The notes beneath the pieces are model-generated. The model had not been told where the DNA came from, made no database searches, and saw nothing but the letters and a program-made list of their open reading frames with translations. Position numbers and translations under genes: made by a program. Below are positions 27,804 through 36,612 of a DNA stretch of 64,000 nucleotides, in pieces. The DNA lies in NCBI GenBank assembly GCA_963836775.1, contig CAWIKR010000003.1, forward strand, positions 992,001-1,056,000, in the 5' to 3' direction. The number at the start of each line of letters is the position of its first letter. Positions within the stretch are counted from its first letter, which is position 1. Source of the stretch: DASQPR01 sp963836775. Its GTDB lineage: Bacteria > Actinomycetota > Actinomycetes > Mycobacteriales > Micromonosporaceae.

Positions 27804-27850
27804 GCTGGTCGCCGGCGGTCTGCTGGTGGCCTCGCGGCGGCGCGACCAGC
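27804..27850. terminator. Inverted repeat between convergent genes
   Basis: GCTGGTCGC (27804-27812) and GCGACCAGC (27842-27850) are perfect arms of 9 bp around a GC-rich loop. They lie between two convergent genes. Confidence 0.4.
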
Positions 27851-27874
27851 TCGGTTCGATCGGCCCTCGGGCGA

Positions 27875-28492
27875 CTAGCCGGTTTCGATCGCCGGCGGCG
27901 CGACGCCGGGGTCGTAGCCGGCCGCAAGGTTCGCCTTTTCAATCACCCGGGCTTTGCGCTTGGTGACCCAGCTGACCTCATAGGACACCCCGGTCCGCGC
28001 GGTGACGGCGGTGAGCAAATCGTTCGCGATCGCGGCCGGTCTGAGTGCCAGCGGAAGCTTAGGAACCCGATCCCCGGGGGGTCCGATCACCGACCAGGCC
28101 CAGCCGAGCGCGATCCTGGCCACCCGCCGGTCCGGCCACGCCTCGCCCCGCTTTGCGGCTGCGACGATCCGTTGTTGCTTCGGTGTTCCGAGTGCTTCCC
28201 AGGCCGCCGCGGCCTCGACCGGAACCATCACGTACGGCGCCGGCCGACGGTCGACGGACCAGCGGTCGGGGCGCTGGTGCTCGATGATCACCGCGTCATA
28301 CGCCCGCCCATCGGTTGTGGTGCCGATCAACCGCCGCCCATCCTGGCGTACGGCTATCTCCATCGGCTCGTCCACGACGGCCCGCAGCGCTTCCTCGGCG
28401 CCCGCCCGCGCCTGATCGAAGATCTCGGGGAGTGCGTGTTCGGACACCTCGAAGACGGCGACGAGGACGGGTCGTGGTTCGGCGTCCGGCAC
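27875..28492 (-). CDS. Hypothetical protein, unknown family
   Basis: 205 aa, GTG start, soluble. The N-terminal half is mixed alpha/beta; the C-terminal half carries basic residues (SWVTKRKARVIEKANLAAGYD). No catalytic motif is recognised. It is divergent from the LigD-type polymerase gene (88-bp gap) and could share regulation with it. Codon use looks like that of the neighbours, so it is probably a real gene. Confidence 0.6.
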   Translation of the reverse strand: MPDAEPRPVLVAVFEVSEHALPEIFDQARAGAEEALRAVVDEPMEIAVRQDGRRLIGTTTDGRAYDAVIIEHQRPDRWSVDRRPAPYVMVPVEAAAAWEALGTPKQQRIVAAAKRGEAWPDRRVARIALGWAWSVIGPPGDRVPKLPLALRPAAIANDLLTAVTARTGVSYEVSWVTKRKARVIEKANLAAGYDPGVAPPAIETG

Positions 28493-28580
28493 CGGCCCAG
28501 CGTAGATCGCCGTGGTGATCGAACGGCCCGTGCCGTGGTTGCGGGCGCGAATTGTCGGGAGTCGCCGATAGAGTCACCTG

Positions 28581-29597
28581 GTGGCGGTTTCCAAGGCGAC
28601 CGAAGTCGACGTCGGCGGAGTCAAGGTCCGGCTGAGCAGCCCCGATAAGGTGTATTTCGCCGAGCGCGGCTTCACCAAGGGCGACGTTTTCAACTACTAC
28701 CTGGCCGTCGGTGACGGCATCCTGCGGGCATTGCACCACCGCCCGACGACGCTGCAGCGCTTCCCGGAAGGGCTCGACGGCGAAGCGTTCTACCAGAAGC
28801 GGATCCCCACCAAGGGTGTGCCGCCGTGGGTGCAGACGGCGCAGATCCGGTTCCCGAGCGGCCGGCCCGCCGATGAGCTCTGCCCGGCCGACCTGGCGCA
28901 CGTCGCGTGGGCGTCGCAGCTCGGCACGATCGTGTTCCACGCGTGGCCGGTGCGTGGCAGCGCTCCGGACAACCCCGACGAGCTGCGCATCGATCTCGAT
29001 CCCCAGCCCGGCACCGACTTCACCAACGCCGTCGAGGTGGCGATGGAACTCAAGGCGATCCTGGACGAGCTGGGCTGGGTCGGCTTCCCGAAGACGTCCG
29101 GCGGCCGCGGCGTCCACGTTTACGTGCGGATCCGGCCGGAGTGGACGTTCATTCAGGCGCGGCGTGCGGTGATCGCGCTGGCTCGTGAGGTGGAGCGGCG
29201 CCGGCCGGACCTCGCCACCACCTCCTGGTGGAAGGAAGAGCGCGGCGAGCGGGTGTTCCTCGACTTCAACCAGATGGCTCGCGATCGCACCATCGCGTGT
29301 GCCTACTCGCTGCGGGCCAATCAACGAGCCACCGTGTCAACGCCGGTGACCTGGGACGAGCTGTCTCAGGTCGAGCCCAACGACTTCGACCTCAGCACGG
29401 TGCCGGCGCGATTCGCCAAAATCGGCGATCCGCACGCCGCGATCGACGACATCGCGCACGACCTGACCCCGCTTCTCGAGTGGGTCGAGCGGGACGATCG
29501 CGACGGGCTGGGCGACATGCCGTACCCGCCGGAGTATCCGAAAATGGAGGGCGAACCGAAGCGGGTGCAGCCGTCCCGGGCCCGCCCCGACACGTGA
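28581..29597 (+). CDS. Stand-alone LigD-type polymerase/primase (PolDom)
   Basis: 338 aa, GTG start. An archaeo-eukaryotic primase fold used in NHEJ or base-excision gap filling. Key residues: metal-binding D138 and D140 in RIDLDPQPG, TSGGRGVHVYV (nucleotide binding), VFLDFNQMARDRTIA with the third Asp and AYSLRAN. Only the polymerase domain is present: no ligase or 3'-phosphoesterase domain and no Ku gene nearby. This matches the Prim-PolC/PolD-type free-standing enzymes, which in mycobacteria lie next to ligC, here 2.2 kb downstream. Confidence 0.92.
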   Translation: MAVSKATEVDVGGVKVRLSSPDKVYFAERGFTKGDVFNYYLAVGDGILRALHHRPTTLQRFPEGLDGEAFYQKRIPTKGVPPWVQTAQIRFPSGRPADELCPADLAHVAWASQLGTIVFHAWPVRGSAPDNPDELRIDLDPQPGTDFTNAVEVAMELKAILDELGWVGFPKTSGGRGVHVYVRIRPEWTFIQARRAVIALAREVERRRPDLATTSWWKEERGERVFLDFNQMARDRTIACAYSLRANQRATVSTPVTWDELSQVEPNDFDLSTVPARFAKIGDPHAAIDDIAHDLTPLLEWVERDDRDGLGDMPYPPEYPKMEGEPKRVQPSRARPDT

Positions 29598-29598
29598 T

Positions 29599-29880
29599 CG
29601 CGCCACGGGCTGCCGGTCCATGCCGGCAGCACCGACTCATGCCTTGTCGCACGTCGTGGCGCCGCGCGGCGCTTCGCGGGCGGCGCCTAGCGAGCCGTCT
29701 CGCGCCCGCCACCTCGCCCACTGGCGGCCGGGTCGCGCCACGGGCTGCCGGGTCCGTCCCGGCAGCGCCGTCTTGTGCCGGCCGCACGTCGTCTGGGCCG
29801 CGCTTGGCGGGTGGCGCTGCCGAGCCGTCGCGCGTCCGCTGACTCACCCACCGGCGGCCGGGTCGCGCTGACAGCGCCGT
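29599..29880. repeat. Degenerate ~130-135-bp tandem repeats in a 412-bp gene-free gap
   Basis: CGCGCCACGGGCTGCCGG recurs at about 29599 and 29734, and a shorter CGCGC-GACAGCGCCG block at about 29864. The sequence between (GCACGTCGT, GAGCCGTC, CGGCGGCCGGGTC) is repeated in the same order, giving about 2.3 imperfect units. Several frames are open only because the DNA is GC-rich. No gene is supported between 29598 and 30009. Confidence 0.65.
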
Positions 29881-30009
29881 CGGTGTCGGGTGCGACGCCA
29901 CGCATCCTTGCGGCGATCCCGGCAGCGCCGCCCGCTGACCGGCAGCTCGCGCCGTTGCCGTCGGTGTCGGGCGCCGGATCAGGCGGTGCTGCGGACGACG
30001 AACTCGGGC

Positions 30010-31611
30010 CTAGGACTTGGCGGGGCAGACGGTGTTGGGTGGCGGCGTCTTCAGGTCGATCAGATAGCCGTCGACCGCGTCGCTGATGCACTTGGTCTGC
30101 GGGTAGGCGGTGTGGCCCTCGCCCTTCCAGGTGAGCACCTCGCCGACTCCGAGCATGGAGGCGAGCTTGGCGGTCTGGGCATAGGGCGTGGCCGGGTCAC
30201 CGGTCGTGCCCACGACGACAATCGGCGGCGCACCGACAGCCTTGCCGGTCGGGTAGGGGTCGTGCTGGTTCGGCCAGACGACGCAGGAGATCATTCCGGT
30301 TGCCATCCCGGCGCCGAAGAGCGGGTACTTCTTCCGCCACTCACCCTGAAGCTGCCGGATCTCGTTCAGCGACGGCAGGTTCTGCGCGTCCGCGCAGCTG
30401 ACCGTGTCGAACACGTCGAACAGATTGTTGTAGGTGCCGTCCGACTGCCGCTCGGTGTAGGCGTCGGCGAGGATGAAGACGCCGCGCGGATCGCCCTGCT
30501 TGAGCAGGCCGAAGGTCTGCGCGAGGGGTGCCCAGTACTGCTGGGTGTACATCGCCGAGCTGACCGCGACCATGATCATGCCGGCCGTCGCGGTGCGGCC
30601 CGAGCTGTCGGTGATCGGGTTCGTTCGTGCATCTGCCATGGCCTTGAGCACTTCGCCCTGCGGATCATCGGCGATCGGGCAGGTGGACTTGTTCTGCTTG
30701 CACCAGGCCGCGAAGTTGTTGAAGGCGTGCTGGAACCCGGCGGCCTGGGACTCGGCGCCGGCGATGTAGCCCTGCTTCGGGTCGATCGCGCCATCGAGCA
30801 CCATGGCCCGGATGTTGTTCGGGAACAGTTGGGCGTAGGTCGCGCCGAGCAGCGTGCCGTAGGAGAAGCCGAGGTAGTTGGTCTTCGCGTCGCCGACTCC
30901 CTGACGCAGGGCGTCGATGTCGCGAGCCGACTGCTCGGTCGAGAAGAGCGCGAGCTGGTCGCCGTATTTCTGGCCGCAGTCGGTGCCGATCTTCTTGTTG
31001 ATCGTGACCACCTGATCGAACTCGGCCTGCGTCTTGGGATCCGGGTCGGCGGCGAAGACGGCGTCCTCGTCCTTGGCCGACAGGCACTTAACCGGGGACG
31101 AGTGGCCGACGCCGCGTGGATCGAACCCGACCAGATCGAATCGGCGGGTGACATCCGACGGCATCTGTCCGGCGATGCCGGCGAGCAGCTCGAGGCCGGA
31201 GCCGCCGGGACCACCCGGGTTCATCAGCAGCGAGCCGATCCGGTTGCTCTGGTTCGCGGCCCGGGCCCGGGCCACCGCGATATCGAAGGTCTTGCCGTTG
31301 CCGGGGTTCTTCCAGTCCTGGGGCACCGCGACCCGACCGCAGTCGAAGGTGAATCCGGGAACGTCGCGTCCGGTGTAGGACTTCGCAAGATCCGGGCACG
31401 AAACCCAGTTGATCGGCTTGCCGAGTGCGGTCTCCGGGATCGACTCGCTGCCGCTGGACGACGAGTGTGGCTCGGGCGCGGGGCTGCTCTTGCTGTCCGA
31501 CGAGGCCGTCGTGGTGCTCGACGTGCTCGACGAGTTGATGACAATCAAAACGCCGATGAGCGTCAGCACCGCCGCGGCCGCGGCGATCCAGATCTTGTGC
31601 CGTCCAGACAT
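30010..31611 (-). CDS. Secreted tripeptidyl aminopeptidase-like alpha/beta hydrolase
   Basis: 533 aa from 31611. The N-terminus is a membrane/signal segment (KIWIAAAAAVLTLIGVLIVI) followed by a Ser/Thr-rich linker. The catalytic domain has the nucleophile elbow GFSYGT, oxyanion MNPGGPGGSG, GFDPRGVG, and a C-terminal TAP-like domain with GDPATP (Asp) and KGEGHTAYP (His). It matches the SlpD/SlpE/TAP family of extracellular proline-type exopeptidases. Four or more cysteines suggest disulphides. Lies convergent to the polymerase gene, divergent from ligC. Confidence 0.92.
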   Translation of the reverse strand: MSGRHKIWIAAAAAVLTLIGVLIVINSSSTSSTTTASSDSKSSPAPEPHSSSSGSESIPETALGKPINWVSCPDLAKSYTGRDVPGFTFDCGRVAVPQDWKNPGNGKTFDIAVARARAANQSNRIGSLLMNPGGPGGSGLELLAGIAGQMPSDVTRRFDLVGFDPRGVGHSSPVKCLSAKDEDAVFAADPDPKTQAEFDQVVTINKKIGTDCGQKYGDQLALFSTEQSARDIDALRQGVGDAKTNYLGFSYGTLLGATYAQLFPNNIRAMVLDGAIDPKQGYIAGAESQAAGFQHAFNNFAAWCKQNKSTCPIADDPQGEVLKAMADARTNPITDSSGRTATAGMIMVAVSSAMYTQQYWAPLAQTFGLLKQGDPRGVFILADAYTERQSDGTYNNLFDVFDTVSCADAQNLPSLNEIRQLQGEWRKKYPLFGAGMATGMISCVVWPNQHDPYPTGKAVGAPPIVVVGTTGDPATPYAQTAKLASMLGVGEVLTWKGEGHTAYPQTKCISDAVDGYLIDLKTPPPNTVCPAKS

Positions 31612-31828
31612 ACGCCGAGAGTACTCATGTTCTATGACGGCTTGCGCCGAGATCACGGAGCAAACCACCTAGTCAGCGGCGTACCGGCGGATTTGGGTTG
31701 AACTCGCCGCGGCCGTGCTAGCGAGGTGAAGCCGAATCACCCACGCGGGTCCGGTTCGTTCGGTTCTTGTGCCGATGAGAGGGCGTGGAGCGCGGCGGAT
31801 GTCGTACCCGCGCGTCAGAATGTGGTTC

Positions 31829-32908
31829 ATGGACCTGCCCGTGATGCCGCCGGTGTCCCCGATGCTGGCCAAGCCGATCGCCGACATTCCGCCCGGCCAG
31901 CTCTATGAGCCGAAGTGGGACGGGTTTCGATCGATCATCTTCCGCGACGGCGATGACATCGAGATCGGCAGCCGCAACGAGCGGCCGATGACCCGATATT
32001 TCCCCGAGATCGTCGAGGCGGTCCGCGCCAATTTCCCGGAGCGGGCGGTGATCGACGGCGAGATCGTCCTCGTCGATCGCGATCGCAACACGCTCGATTT
32101 CGAAGCCCTTCAGCAGCGGATCCACCCGGCGGCCAGCCGGGTCAAGATGCTGTCCGAGACGACGCCGGCGAGTTTCGTCGCATTCGACCTGCTGGCCTTG
32201 GGTGATCAAAACCTGTGCCAGACGCCGCTGATCGAGCGTCGGGAGATGCTCGAATCGGCACTGGCGAAGGCGGCCCATCCGGTCTATGTGACGCCCGCGA
32301 CCCGTGATCTGGACACCGCGCGGGAGTGGTTCTCCCAGTTCGAAGGCGCCGGTCTGGACGGCCTGATCGCCAAGAAGTTCGACCTCACCTATCAACCGGA
32401 CAAGCGCGTCATGAGCAAGATCAAGCACGAGCGCACCGCCGACTGCGTTGTCGCCGGCTATCGGTTGCACAAGTCCGGTGACGATGCGATCGGATCGCTG
32501 CTGCTCGGGCTCTATGACGATCGCGGCGTTCTGGCGTCGGTGGGTGTCATCGGGGCGTTCCCGATGGCCACCCGCAAGACGCTGTTCACCGAGTTGCAGC
32601 CGTGGGTGACCACGTTCGACGGCCACCCGTGGAACTGGGAAGCGCTGGCGCAGGGGGAGCGGACGCCGCGGAAGAACGAGTCCAGCCGGTGGAACGCCGG
32701 CAAGGACCTGTCGTTCACGCCGCTGCGCCCGGAACGGGTGGTCGAGGTGCGATACGACTACATGGAGGGCGTCCGGTTCCGGCACACGGCCCAATTCGTC
32801 CGGTGGCGGCCCGACCGGGAGCCGGAGTCGTGCACGTATGAGCAACTCGAGCGCCCGGTCAGCTTCAACATCGCCGACGTGCTCGCCGGTGAGGTCCCGG
32901 CCACCTAG
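31829..32908 (+). CDS. ligC: ATP-dependent DNA ligase (LigC type)
   Basis: 359 aa from the ATG at 31829 (MDLPVMPPVSPMLAKP); the frame is open further upstream but the family starts here. Catalytic Lys29 in EPKWDGFR, motif III (FVAFDLLAL), motif IV (GLDGLIAKK) and the OB-fold motif SVGVIGAF. Length matches mycobacterial LigC (about 358 aa). It seals nicks, probably with the free-standing LigD-type polymerase nearby. Confidence 0.93.
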   Translation: MDLPVMPPVSPMLAKPIADIPPGQLYEPKWDGFRSIIFRDGDDIEIGSRNERPMTRYFPEIVEAVRANFPERAVIDGEIVLVDRDRNTLDFEALQQRIHPAASRVKMLSETTPASFVAFDLLALGDQNLCQTPLIERREMLESALAKAAHPVYVTPATRDLDTAREWFSQFEGAGLDGLIAKKFDLTYQPDKRVMSKIKHERTADCVVAGYRLHKSGDDAIGSLLLGLYDDRGVLASVGVIGAFPMATRKTLFTELQPWVTTFDGHPWNWEALAQGERTPRKNESSRWNAGKDLSFTPLRPERVVEVRYDYMEGVRFRHTAQFVRWRPDREPESCTYEQLERPVSFNIADVLAGEVPAT

Positions 32909-32926
32909 CTGACCAAGTGTGCGGTC

Positions 32927-32995
32927 CGCCGTCAGGTCACATGCCTCCAGCTGGCCTGCCGCCAGCTCGCCCGCCCAAGCCTGTGACCGACGGCG
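32927..32995 (+). terminator. Hairpin after ligC
   Basis: CGCCGTCAGGTCACA (32927-32941) pairs with TGTGACCGACGGCG (32982-32995) with one bulge; an inner CCAGCTGGC adds stem potential. The rest of the 332-bp gap to 33240 has no gene that I can support. Confidence 0.6.
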
Positions 32996-33240
32996 CTAGC
33001 CCCCGCCGCGGTTGGGATTCGGATGGGCGCATGGTGTGACGGATGCTCGGGCGGAGGTGGCTGGCGCCGCGGGCAGACCCGTTTTTGGCGCCGCACGCTC
33101 GGGCCGATCACGGGGTTCGGAGCGGTCCTCCCGAGGCGCGCGTCTCCGGCTCGATCACGGCCTCGGCGTCGCCATTGGCTTCAGTTCGGGATGGGGAGCG
33201 CGCTGGCTGGTCGCGGCAGCTGTGTTATCGGACCGGCGCG

Positions 33241-33810
33241 TCAGTCGCCGGCGATGCGGCCGTGCATGTGCATGTCATGCCAGCCGTCGGGGTGCAGGGC
33301 CTCCGAGCGCTTGGTGCCCTCGGCCGGGAATCCGGCCTTGGTCGCCACCCGGCACGAGGGTTCGTTCTGGGTCGAGTGGTAGACCTCGAGCCGGTGTAGG
33401 CCGAGATCCGCGAAGCTCCACTCGGATACCGTGGCGAGCGACCCCGCCGCGACACCATGACCTCGAGCGGCGGGGAGCGTCCAGTAGGAGATCTCGGCCA
33501 CCCCGTCGGCCAGGTTGATCTGGCGCAGGCTGATCTGACCTGCGACCCGCCCGCCGCGGACGACGGCCCAACCGGCGCCGGACTCGTCGGCCCAGCGACG
33601 CGGCCACTGCGCGATCCATTCGGCCGCCTCGTCGGGCGTCATGACGCGGGCGTGCCAGCGTTGGATCGCCGGATCCGCGTACGCCTCCGCGACCGCTGCC
33701 GCATCCTCGGCTCCCCACATCCGCAGTCGCAGATCGTCGCGGTCGAGCGTCGGCTGCCGCATCGCCGCCATCGAGCCGGCCGGCACCACGGGTTGGATGA
33801 GACGCGGCAT
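33241..33810 (-). CDS. RimJ/RimL-like GNAT acetyltransferase
   Basis: 189 aa (a start at MRQPTL, 33762, is also possible). LRLRMWGAEDAAAVAEAYADPAIQRW and ISYWTLPAARGHGVAAGSLATVSEWSF with HRLEVYHSTQNEPSCRVATKAGF are typical of the RimJ/RimL branch (acetyl-CoA pocket R/Q-x-x-G-x-G/A and N-C-A-S-like helix). Only 4 bp after the amidase gene, so the two are cotranscribed. Confidence 0.9.
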   Translation of the reverse strand: MPRLIQPVVPAGSMAAMRQPTLDRDDLRLRMWGAEDAAAVAEAYADPAIQRWHARVMTPDEAAEWIAQWPRRWADESGAGWAVVRGGRVAGQISLRQINLADGVAEISYWTLPAARGHGVAAGSLATVSEWSFADLGLHRLEVYHSTQNEPSCRVATKAGFPAEGTKRSEALHPDGWHDMHMHGRIAGD

Positions 33811-33814
33811 CGCC

Positions 33815-34507
33815 TCAGCGTACGAGATCCGCGAGATCCATCACGACCACGTCGCCGGGCTGCGCGGACGCCTGCGCCGCGAGCGTCCCGTCGGTCCGCC
33901 AGAAGCCGGACCCGCCGCAGCCGACGAGCGACCCGTCCGGCCCAGCGCTGCAGGAAGCGATAACCGGAATGTCATGAGCCAGCGCGCGATCACGCATCCG
34001 CTCGTCGCGAGGATCGGTCGGCTCATTCACGGTGCTGGCCAAGTAGGCGGTGGCGCCAGCCGCCGCCACCGCGGCCGCGTGCTCCGGCAATGAGGCATCG
34101 CGGCAGATCGCCAGCCCCAGATGCCACCCGCCCAACGGCATGACCACGTGCTGGTCACCCGCCGCGAAACGCTCATCCTCCGGCGGATGCAGGTGGATTT
34201 TGCGGTACGCGACACTCGCGCCGGTTTCGTCGACGCGAATCGTGGCGATGAACTCGCGGCCGTCCGGGTCAGCGATCGGGCCGCCGACCAGCGCGACCGC
34301 GCCGACGTCCGCGCATGCCGTGATGATCGGCGCGAGTCTGGGATCGCCAACGTCGATCGCCGGCGCGTCCAAGTTGTATCCGGTCAGCGACAACTCCGGA
34401 AACACCACCAACCGTGCCCGGGCACCGCGGATCACGTCCGCATGAGTCCGAGCATTGGTCTCCACGTCGTACGCGACAACCTTGGGTTGAGCAACAGCAA
34501 CCAGCAC
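33815..34507 (-). CDS. Carbon-nitrogen hydrolase (nitrilase superfamily)
   Basis: 230 aa. Catalytic triad E38 (VFPELSLTGY), K103 (YRKIHLHPPE) and C135 (AICRDASLPEH) is complete. A C-terminal SCSAGPDGSLVGCGGSG block follows. Predicted cytoplasmic amidase acting on a small amide, comparable to ramA- or YafV-type enzymes. First gene of a pair with the RimJ-like acetyltransferase. Confidence 0.9.
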   Translation of the reverse strand: MLVAVAQPKVVAYDVETNARTHADVIRGARARLVVFPELSLTGYNLDAPAIDVGDPRLAPIITACADVGAVALVGGPIADPDGREFIATIRVDETGASVAYRKIHLHPPEDERFAAGDQHVVMPLGGWHLGLAICRDASLPEHAAAVAAAGATAYLASTVNEPTDPRDERMRDRALAHDIPVIASCSAGPDGSLVGCGGSGFWRTDGTLAAQASAQPGDVVVMDLADLVR

Positions 34508-34587
34508 GTCGCCACCTTATCCGCCCAGTCTCGTGACCCTTGTTTGGCCGACCGGCGATGCAACTCACGATCGTCTAGCGGTCGGGC

Positions 34588-34750
34588 CGTGCTCTGGCTA
34601 CGTCGCATCGACGTCACCCGCGATCGATCTCATCGGGTCCGGCGGCTACCGATAAGGCCCCTTGGACTCAGGGATCGTCGAGTAGTCGGGCGTGCTCTGG
34701 CTACGTCGCATCGACGTCACCCGCGATCGATCTCATCGGGTCCGGCGGCT
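34588..34750. repeat. Perfect 60-bp direct repeat in a 471-bp gap
   Basis: Identical 60-bp copies at 34588-34647 and 34691-34750 (CGTGCTCTGG...TCCGGCGGCT), offset 103 bp. The preceding 19 bp are also similar. Downstream to 34963 a plus-strand reading fragment (LDTLELVGVAALRRTGATRRQIRDRA) vaguely resembles AbiEi-type antitoxin starts but has no full domain. No complete gene is supported between 34508 and 34978. Confidence 0.85.
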
Positions 34751-34978
34751 GCCGGTCCAGCGCTGAGCCTCGACACGCTGGAATTGGTCGGCGTCGCCGC
34801 GCTCAGACGCACCGGCGCGACCCGCCGGCAGATCCGCGACCGAGCGCACTCGGGCTTCCACCAGAGGGATCTGCCGCGACTCATTGACCGTTACGGTCCG
34901 GACAGACGGTGCGCGACCGTGCACGGTTGGTCACCGCGACAGGCGTCCGAGCACGTGGGCTGACAGCTCTCGCGATCG

Positions 34979-36505
34979 CTATTGGCGAAGCCAGTAGGTG
35001 TTGCGACGAGGGACACGGAGCGGATCGATCCAGGCTGGTGGTATGACGACCGGCAGGCCATGCGCGTCATGCCCGATGGTCCAGTCGGAGTGGTGGATGA
35101 GGTAATGGTGGAACGCGCAGAGCATGGCGGCGTTCGCGAGATCGGTCTGGCCGCCACGCGAGTAGTAAACGATGTGGTGGATGTCGCAAGCTGATGGCGG
35201 CCGATCGCAATCCGCGAAAATGCAGCCGCGATCACGCAGAACCACGGCGCGCCGGGCCGACCCGGCCCAGGTGCGCTGGGTGCGACCGAGGTCGAGGACC
35301 TGACCTGAACCGTTCATGGTGGCGGGCAGGATCTTCGCGTCGCAGGCCAGCCGGCGCACGGCTTCGGGAGTCAGCGCAAAGCCGTTGTCCAGGACGCCGA
35401 ACGACAACTCGCGAGCCAAGATGTCGTAGTTGACGGTGACGGTCAGCAGAGGCCGATCGGCGGCACCAAGACCGCTGGCGAAGCCGGCGTCGCCACTACG
35501 GCCCCGCAAAGTCACGACCACGGGGTCCGGGTCACCATTCGGGCGAGGCGCGCTGGAACCGGCTTCGGTGACGGGGCCGGGACTGCCGTCGCGAACAGCT
35601 CCGCCCTCGCTGCGCTCGCGTCTGTCGTGGCCGTTTGCACTGCGACCGGCATGGTCGGCGGTGCGGGTTCCGGTGCCGTCTGGGCGCGCGCTTGTGTCGC
35701 TGCTGGTGGCGCGGCGGGACGTCGAGGATCTGGCGAAGGCGCCAGAACGGGCCGCTTGATGGCACAGCTCGATCAGCGCGTCGGCGCGCCGCTGCGGCGC
35801 GGTCCGCTCGTCTACGTCGGCCCCGTTCCACGACGGCCGCTTGACAGCCAACGGATCGATTGCCGCGGTGAACGTCGCCGCCATTTCCGGTGTCAGGTAG
35901 CCCGCGAGCCGGTATCGGTGACTGGCCCGATCCGCCGTCACGGTGAGTCCACGCTCGACTTGTGCTCGTGCCTCGGCCCGCCGCAGAGCCTCGGCGTCCG
36001 ACTCGTCGGCGATCTCGGGCGCCACGTGGGTGAGGACACGATCCGCGGCGATCTGCAGGTGCTCCGGCCCGAGCGATCGAGCGCAGTCCAGCAGCCGGTC
36101 GGCCGCGGCAGCGACTACGTCGGCGGCAACTCGCGGCGCCAACCCGGAAAGGGCAGCTCCGATCACTGTTGCCTGATCCGGCGTCACCGTCCCACGAGCC
36201 ACGGCCTCGCCGACGATCGGATGTTCGGACGCGATTGAAGCGAGCGTGACTATCTGGCGGGCGTGTCCGCCGGATAGGTGCAGCGCGTCGCGGATCCAGG
36301 TCTGAGTTGATCGGTAGCCCAGTTGAGCCGGGATGCCACGGCTGGTGGCCTCGGCGGCCAGGCTGGCGGTCACCGCAGTCAGCACCGAAATCAGGCCTTG
36401 CACGCGCCCGAGCGCGGGCGCCAATTCCAGGTCGCCAAGACCGAATAGGCAGCGTTGACCGAGGGCCGCGACCAGCGGCTCAACCTCGTCCAACGCGTCC
36501 AACAT
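34979..36505 (-). CDS. DUF222/13E12-type HNH endonuclease
   Basis: 508 aa from MLDALDEVEPL (36505). The large helical DUF222 (about 30-330) is interrupted by a low-complexity Ser/Arg-rich linker (about 245-320). A C-terminal HNH domain follows: CIFADCDRPPSACDIHHIVYYSRGGQTDLANAAMLCAFHH, given here by its CxxxxC, DIHH and N/H residues. Typical of multi-copy actinobacterial 13E12-repeat proteins, which are thought to be nicking nucleases tied to mobile elements. The copy appears intact. Confidence 0.9.
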   Translation of the reverse strand: MLDALDEVEPLVAALGQRCLFGLGDLELAPALGRVQGLISVLTAVTASLAAEATSRGIPAQLGYRSTQTWIRDALHLSGGHARQIVTLASIASEHPIVGEAVARGTVTPDQATVIGAALSGLAPRVAADVVAAAADRLLDCARSLGPEHLQIAADRVLTHVAPEIADESDAEALRRAEARAQVERGLTVTADRASHRYRLAGYLTPEMAATFTAAIDPLAVKRPSWNGADVDERTAPQRRADALIELCHQAARSGAFARSSTSRRATSSDTSARPDGTGTRTADHAGRSANGHDRRERSEGGAVRDGSPGPVTEAGSSAPRPNGDPDPVVVTLRGRSGDAGFASGLGAADRPLLTVTVNYDILARELSFGVLDNGFALTPEAVRRLACDAKILPATMNGSGQVLDLGRTQRTWAGSARRAVVLRDRGCIFADCDRPPSACDIHHIVYYSRGGQTDLANAAMLCAFHHYLIHHSDWTIGHDAHGLPVVIPPAWIDPLRVPRRNTYWLRQ

Positions 36506-36612
36506 GGCTTTAGTTTCGCACGGGCGTACGACAAAGTCCGTCGACACTCTTCGATGAACGGGCGCGCGAAAATCGAGTGCACGTGCAGTCGAGCGCGGCG
36601 TACGGTGCCGGC

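Noticed and set aside
29620..31701. Plus-strand frames through the 29.6-30.0 kb repeats and opposite the TAP hydrolase
   Set aside because: Result from GC bias and repeats; no start site or domain.
33012..33518. Plus-strand frame between ligC and the acetyltransferase
   Set aside because: Overlaps the acetyltransferase antisense, no ribosome site and no homologous motif.
34121..34963. Plus-strand frame whose end resembles an AbiEi-like antitoxin start
   Set aside because: Mostly antisense to the amidase; only about 40 residues look protein-like, with no complete domain.
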